64,000 bases of DNA, from contig NW_015971549.1 in NCBI RefSeq assembly GCF_000182565.1, positions 429,427 through 493,426 on the forward strand, in the 5' to 3' direction. Made by a program: the position numbers and the translations under genes. The DNA comes from Spizellomyces punctatus DAOM BR117. Its lineage: Eukaryota > Chytridiomycota > Chytridiomycetes > Spizellomycetales > Spizellomycetaceae. Of the stretch, positions 1 to 13,921 are shown in pieces. The notes under the pieces are model-generated. The model searched no databases, had not been told where the DNA came from, and was given only the letters and a program-made list of their open reading frames with translations. Position 1 is the first letter of the stretch. Every line of letters starts with the position of its first letter.

Positions 1-505
1 CCATCTGGATCTGAAATGCTCGGGGGTGCCACCCTACAGTATTAATATAGAGCGACCTACTTACTGATCGAGGGAAAATATTGTTTAGATACCATATTTG
101 ACGGGAAATATGTTACCAAACGACAGCGGATGACAGTCCCTTCATAGAACGGGCGGCAGCGGTAGGATTTCCAGCTGAGGGCGCTTTTCTATGGTGCGAG
201 CCGCTTCCGATATGTATCGAGGCATGTTCCTGCTCTCGAGGGATAGCGAGGACGATCCAATCCCTGTATTGACGAAGTTTATATTTACGTGCCAAAGGAA
301 ATGGGAGATAGATTTAGAAACTTGTGGCTTTGCGATTATGTTACTAATTCAACTCTACTAGCCCAATTTAGAACCCCTCGATCAAAGGTTTGTAAGCAGT
401 GTGCCGCCCGACTGGTGTTAAATGCTCTAATATCTTATAAAAGATCTGCTTTCTTTTGAAACTATTCTCATTCACCATTCTCGTCTCCAACCGCAAACCG
501 ATACA
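1..505. other. No gene recognised
   Basis: No reading frame here resembles a known protein on either strand. The stretch is AT-rich and precedes the cysteine-rich remnant that starts near 506. Open frames are short and lack codon-like patterning. Confidence 0.5.
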
Positions 506-1124
506 ATGACTTCCGTACCTTATCCTGTGTCTCCATTTCGCGCTCAACTGACAAAGGAAATTCCCGAATCGGTTTTGATCGCGCGGAATGGATGTCATTT
601 CTGCCAGCGATCCCGTCTTCCGCGAAACGTAAACTTTGTCGTCTTTGACTGTGAGGAGTACTCAATGTTCGAGTCCGACATGATGAGCAGTGAACAGATT
701 GGCTGGACATATCCGGAAAGTCAGCGGGATAAGTCATTGAACTTGCGATAAATTACGAGAGAGTTTGCACGGATTGTGCCAAAGTACACTTGCAAGCCAA
801 AGAAATTCCCGAGATTTGCAATCGCTGTCACATGGAGTATCCGGCTTACAGGGGCGAACATAAAGATAATTATCTCACCGGGATTATCACTCCATACGGC
901 ATCAACTCTGGGGTTGTAATAACGAAAACGGCGATTGGTGCTGTTGTCAACCGGTTTGGATGAAATTTCACGAAAACACAAGTAGCGGGATAATTCCGGA
1001 CGAATTACAAGTAGGGGATTGTGTGTGCGATAACTGTATTATCGATTTATACATAAAAGGACATATCGATGCCGGGACCGATGGAGAATTGTATAAGTTC
1101 TTGGAGAAGAAAACTATTGTATAA
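506..1124 (+). pseudogene. Frame-broken cysteine-rich ORF, possible pseudogene
   Basis: Three successive open stretches in different frames read like one protein. The first starts at ATG 506 and carries GCHFCQRS and a later FDCEEY, and stops at 751. The second (about 739-960) has two CxxC pairs, CTDC and CNRC, about 17 residues apart. The third (about 890-1124) carries WGCNNENGDWCCC and CVCDNC and stops at 1124. The CxxC spacing suggests a zinc-binding fold, but I recognise no family. Frame changes near 735-755 and 890-960 have no good GT..AG introns to explain them. It may be a decayed gene, or a real gene with sequence errors or unrecognised introns. Confidence 0.3.
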
Positions 1125-1720
1125 TAACGTTCATAAACAGGCACAACATGGCATTCATCCCGGTTTCATTTTTCAACTTGCATACGATCGACAAGCCCAC
1201 GACACCTGATATCGTTGCTTGATTCCTAATGTTTTGATGCATTTATGAATCAGGACATATTTTTCTTTTGTTACTTTCATTTTGCTGCTATCTATGAAAT
1301 CGCTCCTTTACGAACCGATATCCGTTCCAAAATTGTCTAGACATATCCCAATGTAGTTTTCTTCGTAGTCATATCCGGAATAACAATCTCCTGTATCAAC
1401 GACTTTGATCTCTTTTTTTGCCAACAAATTTCCAAGGTTTCTGTAAGATTAGAACTATTTGCGTCTCCCCACGCCATTCCTCGCCATTGAAGAACGCTCC
1501 ATAACGAACCCACGCACAAAAGTCTACACCCATACTCCGAACGATTATTCTGGATGGCGAAGCGTTGATTATGTATGAGCGCCGCCAATCAGTATGATAC
1601 AATGCTAGTGCGCTGTTGCGGAGAAAAATCCGATATCTGAGCACACAGCGCAGAGGCTCCCTTTCAATACTCTGCTGTAAACGTTCTCCGAATGGAACCG
1701 ACCCTGCAACAGCCACTATA
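1125..1720. other. Unassigned stretch downstream of translin
   Basis: This lies 3' of the translin stop. A 106-codon open frame on the minus strand (1396-1716) starts without ATG and matches nothing I know. I see no supported gene; part is presumably the translin 3' UTR. Confidence 0.4.
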
Positions 1721-3067
1721 TCAACGTTTCTCAGCGGTTTGGTTCCCAGCTAGACCTCTAACTGATATATCGTAAACCACCTAGGTTGACATATCAGTAT
1801 TGATGACGCTACACCACCACCAGTAGCCGACTTAGCTATCGTACCTCCTCGATCTTCTTAACGTCGTATTTGATGCTATCGAATCTCTTTCGTAGAGCAT
1901 CGTTCTTTAGGTTCAACAATTGGAACCCAGAATAGAGATCCCCCACAAACTTTGATATCCTAGGGGAGCCTGCATCAATGCCTAACCTAGAAAATGGACG
2001 ACCTTGAAAGCGTACCGTAAGGGTCTTGAATAGTCACCATGTGTTACGCAGTTGACTGCTAATCGCGACTGGAACGAAAAGGGGCCTTAGCGATCGCGGT
2101 ACAGTAGACCATCAAAATATTCTCCTCACCAATTCGCTTGTAATCGAGACAAGACCATGCAAGTAGTCCTCAATCCCAATATGAAAAGTCGGACTAGTGC
2201 CACGTAGACTGACCTCCACTGTTCGTCACATATTAGCGTTGCCATAACCTTGAGCCAAGCAAGTGTCGCGGCCCAACCTCCAAGCATCTCCTCCACTTGA
2301 GGAACAGTCAATAACTTCTCCGTTTGAAGGTATACAATATAAGCCGCCAAAAAAATCGCTTTTGTTTTGAGTTAGGGTACAAGACCGGCAAGGGTGAGGG
2401 AGTATGGGGCATGCATACCTTGTTGCAATGTGAACGTAAACATGCCGTTATATCTGCAACGCAAGTTCTCAGCTTTGAGTGAAAGATGCCTTGCCCGCAT
2501 CATACGAACCGATAGTATTGCTCATGCGGCACTAGTTTAGCAACATTCTGAATATCGGCTCGGATATTTGCAAAGCGGTCAAGTGCGGCATTGACTTGCT
2601 GGCCGACATCTTAAAGCGAAAATTGTAGGTAGAAGTATAGTGGGACGGACCGATAACCTATACAGTAACCAACCTGAATCTGTGGTCGCCGAGTGGACTT
2701 GACTCAAAATAGCCGCTGTAGCAGGAAGTCCAACATTAAGATTTATTCATACAAAAATATCTTTGCCTTCATAACCAGCCAACTGCAAGCTGAACGGTTT
2801 GGAGTTCACGTACGGTAACTGCAGCATATCTTTGTCCGCTGCACAGCAAGGGTGTCTCACACTCAACTGATACCCACCGACAGTTCGACATGTTCGCTCC
2901 AGGTCTCGTACAGCAGTGCGGATATTCTATGACAAGGTGAACTATTGTTAAGGCATAAAGTGCATTATCCGATGGAGTAACCGCGTTCACATTGCACGTA
3001 CTTCGCGAAGCTCTGTTTCGGTCTCTAATGACCGCTGAATGCTTTCAAAAAATATCAAGTCAGCCAT
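1721..3067 (-). CDS. Translin, multi-exon
   Basis: Translin is a ring-forming single-strand RNA/DNA-binding protein that pairs with TRAX as the C3PO endoribonuclease. The gene was rebuilt from about eight short exons. Exon 1 (3067-3002) encodes MADLIFFESIQRSLETETE, close to the animal N-terminus. Later pieces include HEQYYRYNGMF, LAAYIVYLQTEKLL, HIGIEDYLHGL, SRLAVNCVTHGDYSRP and LLNLKNDALRKRFDSIKYD, in the order of human translin. The last exon gives VVYDISVRGL before the stop at 1721. The spliced product is about 235 residues, as expected (human 228). Introns are about 55-150 nt and usually GT..AG; one uses the donor GTTCGT. The small exons hide it from simple ORF calling. No TRAX gene is seen nearby. 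Confidence 0.9.
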
Positions 3068-3439
3068 GATGGGAACATGTAGATCCGTGAAGATCAGTTG
3101 GAAGATGGATGATACTGACTGGCCTGGCAAGTGGCACAGTCCTCCAAGCTTACGTGACACCTGTTGAGACGACGCCGGCCCTGTTGCTGAACGACAAAAG
3201 AGAAGTTGAAAACGAGCAATTGGTACCGGCAAAGCGCTGTACGTGTCTTATGAATGCGATTAGAGGAGTGCAAAGAGGATTGAAGCGAGGAGAACTTTTT
3301 CTCCTTCTTCCCGTTAATGGCATACTTATTTTGGATGTCGCCCGAGTTAGAGAAATATTCGTGCACGCATGATTAAAGTCTTCCAACGATGTCATTTACA
3401 GCGGGGTATTTTATCACGACAACATATTACAGTGAACCT

Positions 3440-4716
3440 CTATTTAGATGATAGTTCTGATCCAATTTTATCTACACAGTCAATGCGAGGTCAGGTAAGC
3501 TCTGCGTAAGCAGCGAAGTCAAGCCGAGCACAGTACTTACAGGTAGCAATAGAATCCCAATTGATCTTGTTACGCGTTATGGGCAATGCTCGACGTAATC
3601 CTTTGAAGATACCCTCGGAGAGATCGGCAAACTTGTCGCTTAACGCATTTTGAAAATCAGCTTCGGCTTTAGCAATTTGCTTGATAGCAGCCGTGGCAAA
3701 TGCTCGCGGGTCCTACAGATTAATATTAGATGGAATTGAAAAACTCAATAGCCATATGTGGTATACGTACTGAGGACGATCCAATGTTTACTGTCAGGTC
3801 TTTTGACGCCGTGAGTTGCACATTTCCATCCTCGTAGTAATGGACGTTCACCCTCACGAGTCCCTTCAATTCGCTTGAACCAATCTGTGTCGTCCAAATC
3901 GACCGCCATCGCCCATTCCTAACAAATTGTTTGAGCCGATTCCTCAAGTTCGTGCATAGTTGTATCATCTACCAACCAAAAGTTGTCCGGATTGTATTTG
4001 TTGCCCACAATTTGCAACACAAGTTCATTTCCATCAAAAACAGTTGCCACCCCGTTTGGATAATGCTCTGCAATATACTTGGCGGCGGCCTGATCCAAAG
4101 CGTCTCTTCAATAGACAATGAGCTTTAAGCATATGATACGTATCAGCCAGAGAACATACCTGTAAGGTTCTGTCTCAGCATTACGCTCTACCTCTTCCGC
4201 ATCAGAGGTTGTCTATATATGCACCATTTAGACATATCGAAACAGAAAAAGTGCTGTCCCAGACGGTATTTCACCTGCCGGATGTGGTCAACGTAAAAGG
4301 TTTGGGATGACCGAGGGTCCAGATACCGAGTTTCATCCACCTTTCCGTACTTTGACAAAATGACCTAGGTATTGCAGAATTTCATTAGTCGCCGTAGTTG
4401 GTCTGTCTGCAATGAGGTCTGTCTGCAGTGACCGTCTTTAGCCACCTGGTGTTTCTGCCCAGGAGGAGTCACGGTTATGAACTGCTCCAGGTTGTATTCT
4501 TCAAATATGCTCGCCACTCCATTTTCCAGCAGAGATTCATCGTCTACCAACACTCGCACGTCTATATGCAGTGTAGGAATACGTCAGTGCCGGGTGCGAA
4601 GCAGCGGGCAACTACCAGCTCTTACCATTGAAAACATCGTTTAATTCTCCAGGTGGACTGTCAAGCAGAAACCCCGACACAATGCTCAATTTCGCATCGT
4701 TACTCAGTTCTGACAT
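3440..4716 (-). CDS. F-actin-capping protein subunit alpha (CapZ alpha)
   Basis: This is one half of the heterodimer that caps actin barbed ends, in the cytosol and cortical actin patches. The start at 4716 gives MSELSNDAKLSI, followed by SPPGELNDVFN, which matches the family SPPGE(F/L)NEVF signature. An intron of about 63 nt follows, then DVRVLVDDESLLENG. Later exons encode YLDPRSSQTFYVDH, AEHYPNGVATVF, an NGRWRSIW stretch in the region that precedes the tentacle, VHYYEDGNVQLTASKDL, and LRRALPITRNKINWDSIA. The final exon supplies YKIGSELSSK before the stop at 3440. At least six introns are present. Order and length fit the alpha subunit; the beta subunit is not in the window. Confidence 0.92.
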
Positions 4717-5570
4717 GTTGCCGTGCCAATAGAAAACGCGGAATGGGGTAGAGTTCACTGTCGATGCAAGCTGCAAGATGGCCGCCGCAGAGGCAAGACG
4801 CGATTGAGTGTTTCGTTCTAATCAGCGGATTAATCCGGCTTAACCATGTTATAATGTGCATTGTTTTTGGTCATCATCATCATGAAGATAAACAATAAAG
4901 TCAATTATTTACAATTATTGCCTTTGCGACAGCTGAGGTCTGGGACCTTATCCTGCGGCGCTTATTTTCTATATATGGCCCCATTCTCACTATCTCCTCC
5001 CTTCTTGCTCTTTTACCCCCAACTCACCGCAAGCAAGTCAAGCATGACCGAGGACCTCGCCCTCCCGACAATAACAATGGGCAAGGATTGCCTTGCAATG
5101 CTATCACTACTATGCTGCTGTGATCACAGGTATGTCTTTGTAACATGCTTATTGTCTGTCGAATTCTGGTTTACTAATATCAGAACATCCTCTGAACCCA
5201 GTAGGCCTCGGAACCTGGCCTAAAAGGATTTCTCGTGATGGTGGGCGCTAGTTACCCGGATAGACCACTCGTAATGTGCATGTGTGAGCCTAGTTCATAC
5301 TTAGTTCGGGTTGGTTGTCGCCAGACCCCAGTGGTTCGAATCCGCATTGGTGTACTGTATTGTTGTTTTAACTGCTCATTGCCATACTACCACAAAGAAA
5401 CGGTATTATGCGATAAGCACAAGAATCGTGGTATGTCTGCGACCACAGGAGTTGTTGCACGCATGATAGGTCACAAAGATTTATTTATACTCTCCCCTCA
5501 CATCTCACAGGATAACTACATACAATCCGCCTCGGGAGCAGTTGAGCAGAAGCCAGCGAATTCCAAACCA
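4717..5570. other. Intergenic stretch with no firm gene
   Basis: It lies between the CapZ alpha start and the Mago stop. A TATA-like tract (ctatatatgg near 4970) precedes a small open frame from ATG 5044. That frame could splice at 5129 into AACATCC (GTATGT donor), but the product, about 40 residues, is unrecognisable. A second open frame, 5235-5597, also has no recognisable content and runs into the end of Mago. A GGTTCGAATCC motif near 5334 looks like a tRNA T-loop but has no acceptor or anticodon stem around it. Confidence 0.4.
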
Positions 5571-6269
5571 TTAAATGGGTTTAATCTTAAAGTGTAGCGA
5601 GATCAGTGAGAAGACCAAGCATTTTAGATCCTGGATTAGGTAGTAGAACACCCGTAGTCCTTCGGGGTCCTTGCTCTCTTGGACATCTACGAGGGAGCCG
5701 ATCTTTGCCGTCTGATCAAAGGTTACAGATGAGCATATTATAAGATGACTTGTCATCCGAGCAATCGCAGCGTTAAATACTCACGGTGAATGATATGTGT
5801 TCTTTGCCCATCACGATCTCAAGCTCCTGTCGTCCAACCCGGTCTGGAACAGGCCACAGTTTGTCGTCCTCCCTAAATCGCAACAGTACACCCGAATGTC
5901 AACAACTTGTTCTACCACGACGCACCCAGCGACAAACGCTATTTCCAAGATCTCTGCAATACGCACTTTAGGATCTCACTGTCGGTGACTATTCTCTTCA
6001 ACTCCTGAATCAGCGATGGGCTAACGTACACCTCCTTTCGGATTAAAGTGTCGTTTTTGTAGTTCGAGGAGTTGGCATATCGTAGTTTGCCGTCCGGCCT
6101 AAACTCGAACTCGAGGAACTCATGTCCAAACTTGCCAATGTGGCCGACGCTGATGCGAGAATGGATTCGCGATGTCAGCAACAGATCTATGTTATGGCTG
6201 TAATGACATACGCAGGAGACGGAAAGCTTACTAATATCGAACATAAAGCTCTTCTTCTCCAGTGGCCAT
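5571..6269 (-). CDS. Mago nashi, exon junction complex core subunit
   Basis: Mago pairs with Y14 to lock eIF4A3 on spliced mRNA. Exon 1 from 6269 reads [13 protein letters not shown], then a phase-2 intron of about 86 nt. The next exon gives [20 protein letters not shown] and [18 protein letters not shown], which is near-invariant Mago sequence. A further exon has [16 protein letters not shown] with EHISFT. The last has [20 protein letters not shown] and [15 protein letters not shown] before TAA at 5571. Length matches the family (about 145-150 residues). It lies head to head with Brl1/Brr6 across about 180 bp. Its presence fits an intron-rich genome that keeps the exon junction complex. Confidence 0.95.
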
Positions 6270-6445
6270 TTCGTCAATCCAGGGGTGAATATCTGCTGGA
6301 GCGATGCTTTGGCAGGCGTTAATTGCCAACAACTAAGCAGTCCTTGTTGCCATAGAAATAGCAACGCGGAGTCTCACCAGATGCAAGTTGACTTCGCGCT
6401 CACCGTCCCAAGTCTGAGGTCCTTCTTTGGGAATCGACGCTAACC

Positions 6446-7948
6446 ATGTACCGGGGTAAAGCGACACCCATGGACTTTGAACGTACGAACTTGTTTGCAG
6501 GAACTGAGGGCTCCCCGTGGCTTCGAGCTGTGTCCTCAGCAGCCGAAAAAGCGTCTTCCGAAGAGACGAGCGTCACAAGAGAACAAGAAAGCTGTGCAAA
6601 TGCAGGCGAGTTTGGACAACTTGTTCAGTCCCACACCTTTTCGCTGGTTCTAATTGAAGTCAAAACCTATAGGGAGTTTGTTCGCGTTTGACCCTAGTCC
6701 ACTGCAGTCAACATCTGTGGTGTCACGATCTTCTCCGAAGGAGCAGCGCCGTGTCTTGCACCCTCGCCGTAGAGCGAACACCGGGTCTCCAAAGTACCGC
6801 TACGGATCCGACGGCTTTAGTGGAAGCGATTCAGGTGGAGACGAAGATGTTCCAGTCAAAGGGGTATGTGGATCTTTGGGTAATTGGATGGCGGCATCTT
6901 GGAAGCAGAGTCATTCCTAATACGATGCGCATCATATTCCAGAATGCAAAGAAGCGCAAGAAGAAGGAGGAAGCAAGCGCCTTCACTGGATATAGTTCTA
7001 CATCAAAGCCAAGCGAGGGTTTCAGTCATCATGCCCTGCTCTTGCCTTACATGATCAGTGGGTATGTTTCGGTTTCGCTCTTCTATCATCCTACCAAATG
7101 TTGATACTTAAACGAGCGGGTGCGCTTAGATACATACAAATGTTCTTTTCGATGTTCATAATCGCCATCATGCTGTACATGATTGTGCAGTTTATCCTAA
7201 CTGTGCGTCACGACCTGGAGATGAAAGCAGAGGAGTACTCTGTTGGTATGACCTTTCTGGTCTATCGGTCTCCGCTGCCCTTGTCTTACTATGTTATATT
7301 ATAGAAATTATTCATCAAGTAGCGGAATGCTCGAAGAACTACATCGAAAACAAATGCGACCCAAAAACACGGGTGCAGTATATGCAGAAAGCGTGCCAGG
7401 AATGGGAAATTTGCATGCAGAGAGATCCGAAAGAAGTTGGCAGGTAAATCTTGTTAGACTCTGCTGGTGCTAAGCTGATACTGATTGTGTTTGTGGTCTA
7501 CCAAAAGACTCAAAGTTGGTGCGGAAACGCTCGCTGAAATCCTTAACAAACTTGTGGAACCGCTTTCATACAAAACCATGGTCTTTGGGACAGTTCTGTT
7601 GTTCGGCACACTCTTTTTAACGTCGACTGCCTTCAACCTAGTCAAAGCGAGGGCTTCCTCACCTCCGAACCCAGTTCCAATTCACATGCACGCTCCTCCC
7701 GGACCCGCGTATCAATACCAATTTATGCCCTCACCTTCCCCTACACAGTCATATTGGGATCAATCTTCGCGGCCTGCGATTATGGGTACGTATCGATGTC
7801 AATGATTTCCATTGCAACTGGACGCAAGCTGATAGTGGTACTGGGCAGGTGTTCCATCTAGTCCGAGCTCAACAGGAAGACTTGATTCAAATTCTATAAT
7901 ACGACGACAGAGACGAGTGCAAGGGTTCATGGAGGACGAATCAGATTA
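6446..7948 (+). CDS. Brl1/Brr6-type nuclear envelope protein
   Basis: These inner nuclear membrane proteins help assemble nuclear pore complexes and affect lipid homeostasis. The N-terminal 110 or so residues are disordered and basic (AKKRKKKEE). A transmembrane helix follows (YIQMFFSMFIIAIMLYMIVQ), then the luminal family signature with paired cysteines: AECSKNYIENKCDPKTRVQY, ACQEWEICMQRDPKEVGR, ILNKLVEPLSYKTM. A second helix (VLLFGTLFLTSTAFNLV) and a proline-rich tail close the protein. Six introns were placed; the last joins at GTGTTCCATCTAG and the stop is TAA at 7946-7948. An in-frame ATG at 6470 is an alternative start. AATAAA follows at 8073. Confidence 0.9.
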
Positions 7949-8072
7949 AGCAAGGTGTAGACCCAAGCGCATCCCCATATTTTGGTAACCGGCTAAGAAG
8001 TCGACCGTGCCCCGTCACTGAAGTGTATTTTGAGCTTGACTTTATTTGTAAAAATTGCCATAAGAAGATGTA

Positions 8073-8078
8073 AATAAA
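8073..8078 (+). terminator. Poly(A) signal AATAAA for Brl1/Brr6
   Basis: AATAAA lies about 125 bp past the Brl1/Brr6 stop, in an AT-rich stretch, as expected of a 3' end signal. Confidence 0.5.
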
Positions 8079-8587
8079 ATATTATATTAGAATTGCAAAC
8101 AGGCATGCAAACGTCAGCCTTGAAACGCAACATTGCACCTAACTCGGATCCTGCATGAATAAGCGATTAAGGATTGCTTGATATGTTTTAGATGGCATAC
8201 ACAGCGCACATGCCTTGGGATTGCGAAAGGAGAGTGTCGTCTAACGCTCGGTATTGAAATATCCGATCAGTTACAATCCGTAGCAAGGGCAAGTGTTCAG
8301 CATTGCGTTGCTGGTTGCCAGCTAAAGTATTCAACGCTTCCAAACTCAACATTTGCTACTACTACCAGGACCTGCATTAGAGGAGTTTATACTCAAACTC
8401 TTGCCTAATGCTTTATAACAAAAGACTGATTTGCCCTTTCAATGCACACGACAAATCAACAGCTACAGATGCAAAACAATAAATTTGATCTCTTTGACAA
8501 TGTAATCAAGGCAATGTTAACAGTCCATAGTATTCGAGATCCTCTGTCGTGTAAAACATAGATTTTTGTTACCAACTATTCCTGGTA
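8079..8587. other. Convergent intergenic stretch
   Basis: This separates the 3' ends of Brl1/Brr6 (+) and the CFAP100-like gene (-). A 76-codon open frame at 8178-8408 has no recognisable features. I see no supported gene. Confidence 0.5.
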
Positions 8588-10998
<2,411 letters not shown>

Positions 10999-11398
10999 TT
11001 ATAATTACTGTGGAATGCTTTGTGTGTGGGTATGCCCACCTGGTGCCACTGTCCTCCGCACCGTCCTTCGGCGTTTGCTCTGGAGACAACTGCCAGATGA
11101 GCAAATTACACACAGTAGCCAAGAACCATAGTTTCAGAGGGTTCCTACCTCCTCTTGATGTACCCATGGACTGCTTGCCACCGCTGTTGATGCCATTGCT
11201 GATACTGTGAAGAGGGTTCGCTTGCATTCAAATATACCAGATATCACATTGTTTCTGGTCGGACCGTGCTTACCTATCCCGGCATGACTGTGCTCATAGT
11301 GGTGGGGCTTAGACATGTAACGAAGTCTTCGCGTTTCAAGACTGCAGGAAACTGCATTCCATTCCATCTGCACAATATTGTGGGCCATTTCTACCACT
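10999..11398. promoter_or_regulatory. Divergent promoter region
   Basis: About 400 bp lie between the CFAP100-like start (-) and the SpdSyn/SpeD-like start (+). Part may be 5' UTR, or an alternative first exon of the CFAP100-like gene (11227-11148). No clear core element stands out. Confidence 0.35.
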
Positions 11399-13022
11399 AT
11401 GGGGTCTCGAACGACCACGCTTATGGTGGTCGTCGTTGGCTTTTTTATGCTGTATCTGTACTTTCAATACGCTGCAGAAGCTCAGTTTCGATTGTAAGGG
11501 CATCCCCGAATCCTTTTGCCACCAGTGCGCACTCACTCACATTTCTCACATGAACAGTTCTATAGGGATAAAACAAAAGGAACATTTTGAGCATCCTACT
11601 GACCCAGGTATCTCTGCAAAGAAGCAAGATTTCAAGTCTCCAGAGAAAGGGGAGCAGGCAGAAAGCAAACGGCTGCCGACGCCCCCGGGCACCTCATGTC
11701 CACCGTGCCCTAAGGTTCCTCAGGTTTCAAATTACAAAAGCCAATTTGCCGTACAGAATACGCTTACAGCCCGTTTCAACGAACTTACCATTGCGAAGCA
11801 TCCTACCTATGGAACCTGTCTTCTAACAAACTCATCATCCACGCCTGTGACTTGCTCATCGGATGAGCATATTCATTATGAAGCTTTGGTGCATCCCGCG
11901 CTAGTTCTTCACCCGTTTCCGCGGCGGGTTCTAGTAGTAGGAGGCCTTGTAGAGGCGCCAATTCGAGAGGTGCTGAAACACTTCTTGGTTCGCGAAATAA
12001 CCTGGGTAGATCAGAAGGACCTGATAGAAGGACCCAAAAGATTTCTCCCCTCGGAATACGCGTATGAGGACCCTCTGAATCGTGTAGAGGTTGAGAATAT
12101 GGCTGGCGCAGGATATATGCGATATGTGGATAACGCCAACCGCCATTATGATGTGATTATCATCGCCGATGATGCCCGGCATGTCCAGCGGGAGAACCAT
12201 TGGAAAGGAGCAGCTTCAATGGAGAAGCGAGCAGAGGTCATTGAAGCCGCGCAGGCAGCCCTAAAAGCAGGAGGTGTATTGGCCGTCTTCAGTGGAGAAA
12301 TTGAGGGACCCGCCTGGGAAGATCGGAGACTCCTTCGTCGATACTTTCCTCGAGTATTCCTCGGAACTCGTTATGTCCCCTCTGTGGGTGCCCCGGTGGC
12401 ATATTCTTACGCAACTAGATCAGAGGCGCCTCCCGACCCAAGAATGCTGGCACCCGAATATATCGACGCCCGGCTGCGGCGCACGACCATTGGAGGTACT
12501 AGAAGCTACGATGGACTGACGCATTTGCATATGTTTGCATTGACGAAGGATATGCGTGATGAGATTGACAAGGAAGATCTGAAGGCTAGGGAAAAATCTG
12601 CTGCAACAATTGTTGTTGGAGCAACGCCATCGGAGCTGCTGCATGCACCTTACAAGGAGGAGCCATTCTTGGATCCTGTAACTCAAGGCGACACCATAAC
12701 ACGGGAATTTTATGGTTGTGCTAATGAAGCCTTCAATATGACGAATCTGAAGACTATCGTAGAAGGCGCCGTAGAAAAGATGAATGGACGTCTTGTGTTT
12801 CTGAACGCAACCGAGGTGAAGGAATTCAAGAACAACACAGGTGCAACCAAACCGATTCCAATGCTCTCCGTGGTAGCAATGACGGAGGGAGGGAGCATCA
12901 CTCTGCATGCGTGGCCAAGTTACCAGTACGCTGCGGCGGATGTGACCAACTTCAACAACTGGGCAGTAGGAGAGGAGGCTATGAATCACATTTTTAATGA
13001 ACTTGGTGCGTTCCCAGAATGA
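11399..13022 (+). CDS. Membrane-anchored spermidine-synthase-like/SpeD-like fusion, probable pseudoenzyme
   Basis: Exon 1 (11399-11493) encodes MGSRTTTL and a hydrophobic helix MVVVVGFFMLYLYFQYAA, a type II signal anchor. A 64-nt intron follows, then one long exon; the product is about 519 residues. Residues about 135-330 look like an aminopropyltransferase: HYEALVHPALVLHPFPRRVL matches the stretch before the GGGDGG motif. That motif is replaced by GGLVEAP, the VE(I/L)D strand by WVDQ, and the catalytic DSSDP loop by ADDARHVQ. Residues about 408-519 match bacterial-type S-adenosylmethionine decarboxylase: REFYGCANEAFN, then ITLHAWPSYQYAAADV. The pyruvoyl-forming ESH reads EGG and the catalytic FTC cysteine is lost (NFNN); only the LHAWP histidine remains. 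I infer both domains are inactive in polyamine synthesis but may bind a related ligand. Confidence 0.85.
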
Positions 13023-13056
13023 ATTCGCGCGTTGGTCATTCACACTCTGATTTTGA

Positions 13057-13921
13057 ATGGATCGCCAGATGCCACAAAAAGCATCGGCTCAACTTCTCTA
13101 CGAGGAAGTCTCACACGCTTTGCGTCTGCACCTATTCTTGACCATGTCAAATATCCCACTCCATATAAACAAAACCCGAAAGTAGAGTTTCGAATCTCAC
13201 CCACAGCGGGATCCGGAAATTTTGCCAGGGAACCCATCATGAAGGGAGAGATAATTTTCGAAGGTCCTATTGAAACTTATTTACTGACTAAGGAAGAGAT
13301 ACGAGCGAAACCCGAATGGTTGGAGGAGTTCATGATGCATTATGGAGAGCAGGTTCGTCCAGACTAAAAGTACGCGAAAATGATTCTCCCCACTTATCTT
13401 CATGTATCCCGCAGGCTGAGGATGGGATCTTTGTGGGGCCACCCTACGCGGATCTCGATGCGTCGTACTTTACAAATCATCATTGCGATGCTAATCTTTG
13501 GTAAGGGTCAGGTTTTGCGAATTGCGTCTCAAGCTGACAGAACTAAAAATGTGAGACTAAAATTCTGTTGTTCTTAGGTACGAAGATTACGATATCATGG
13601 TGGCAAGACGAGATATTGCCATTGGCGAGGAGCTTAACTTTGATTGTGAGTGCCCATTATGTATTATCTACCTTTGTTGATGATAGTTTGTTGAGTATCC
13701 TTTCGGTTACAGATGGAACGATATATAGTGATCCTGAGATTTTGGACATCAATCCTTGCCAATGTGGGGCACCGAACTGTCGTAAACACATCACCGGTAA
13801 CGACTGGAAGAAAGCAGACGTGCAGAAAATGCATGGCCTGGAGCATTTCTGGCCGCATATACAAAAGAAAATCATCAAGACTTCGAAATTGCGGAAACGT
13901 GAAACACTTGCGGAACTGTAG
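13057..13921 (+). CDS. SET-domain protein lysine methyltransferase with post-SET
   Basis: The SET core begins with VEFRISPTAGSGNFA and runs across three introns (near 13352, 13502 and 13646). Seen motifs are NHHCDANLWY (the NHSCxPN site), IAIGEELNFDYG (the catalytic ELxxDY) and a Cys-rich post-SET CQCGAPNCRKHITGND. The tail is basic. This layout suggests an active SAM-dependent lysine methyltransferase of unknown target. The start is unclear: the ATG at 13057 is not in frame with the SET core, and the in-frame open region (from 13032) has no ATG until inside the domain. A missed intron or an indel near 13100-13190 is likely. It starts within about 35 bp of the upstream gene's stop. Confidence 0.8.

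Noticed and set aside
1396-1716. 106-codon ORF as a gene after translin
   Set aside because: Starts at GTG, has no recognisable features and lies in the presumed translin 3' UTR.
5325-5350. tRNA-like T-loop GGTTCGAATCC
   Set aside because: No matching acceptor stem, D-arm or anticodon arm within 100 bp; only a 4-bp T-stem forms.
12685-13022. Functional bacterial-type SpeD
   Set aside because: The self-cleaving serine and catalytic cysteine are replaced, so a working decarboxylase is unlikely.
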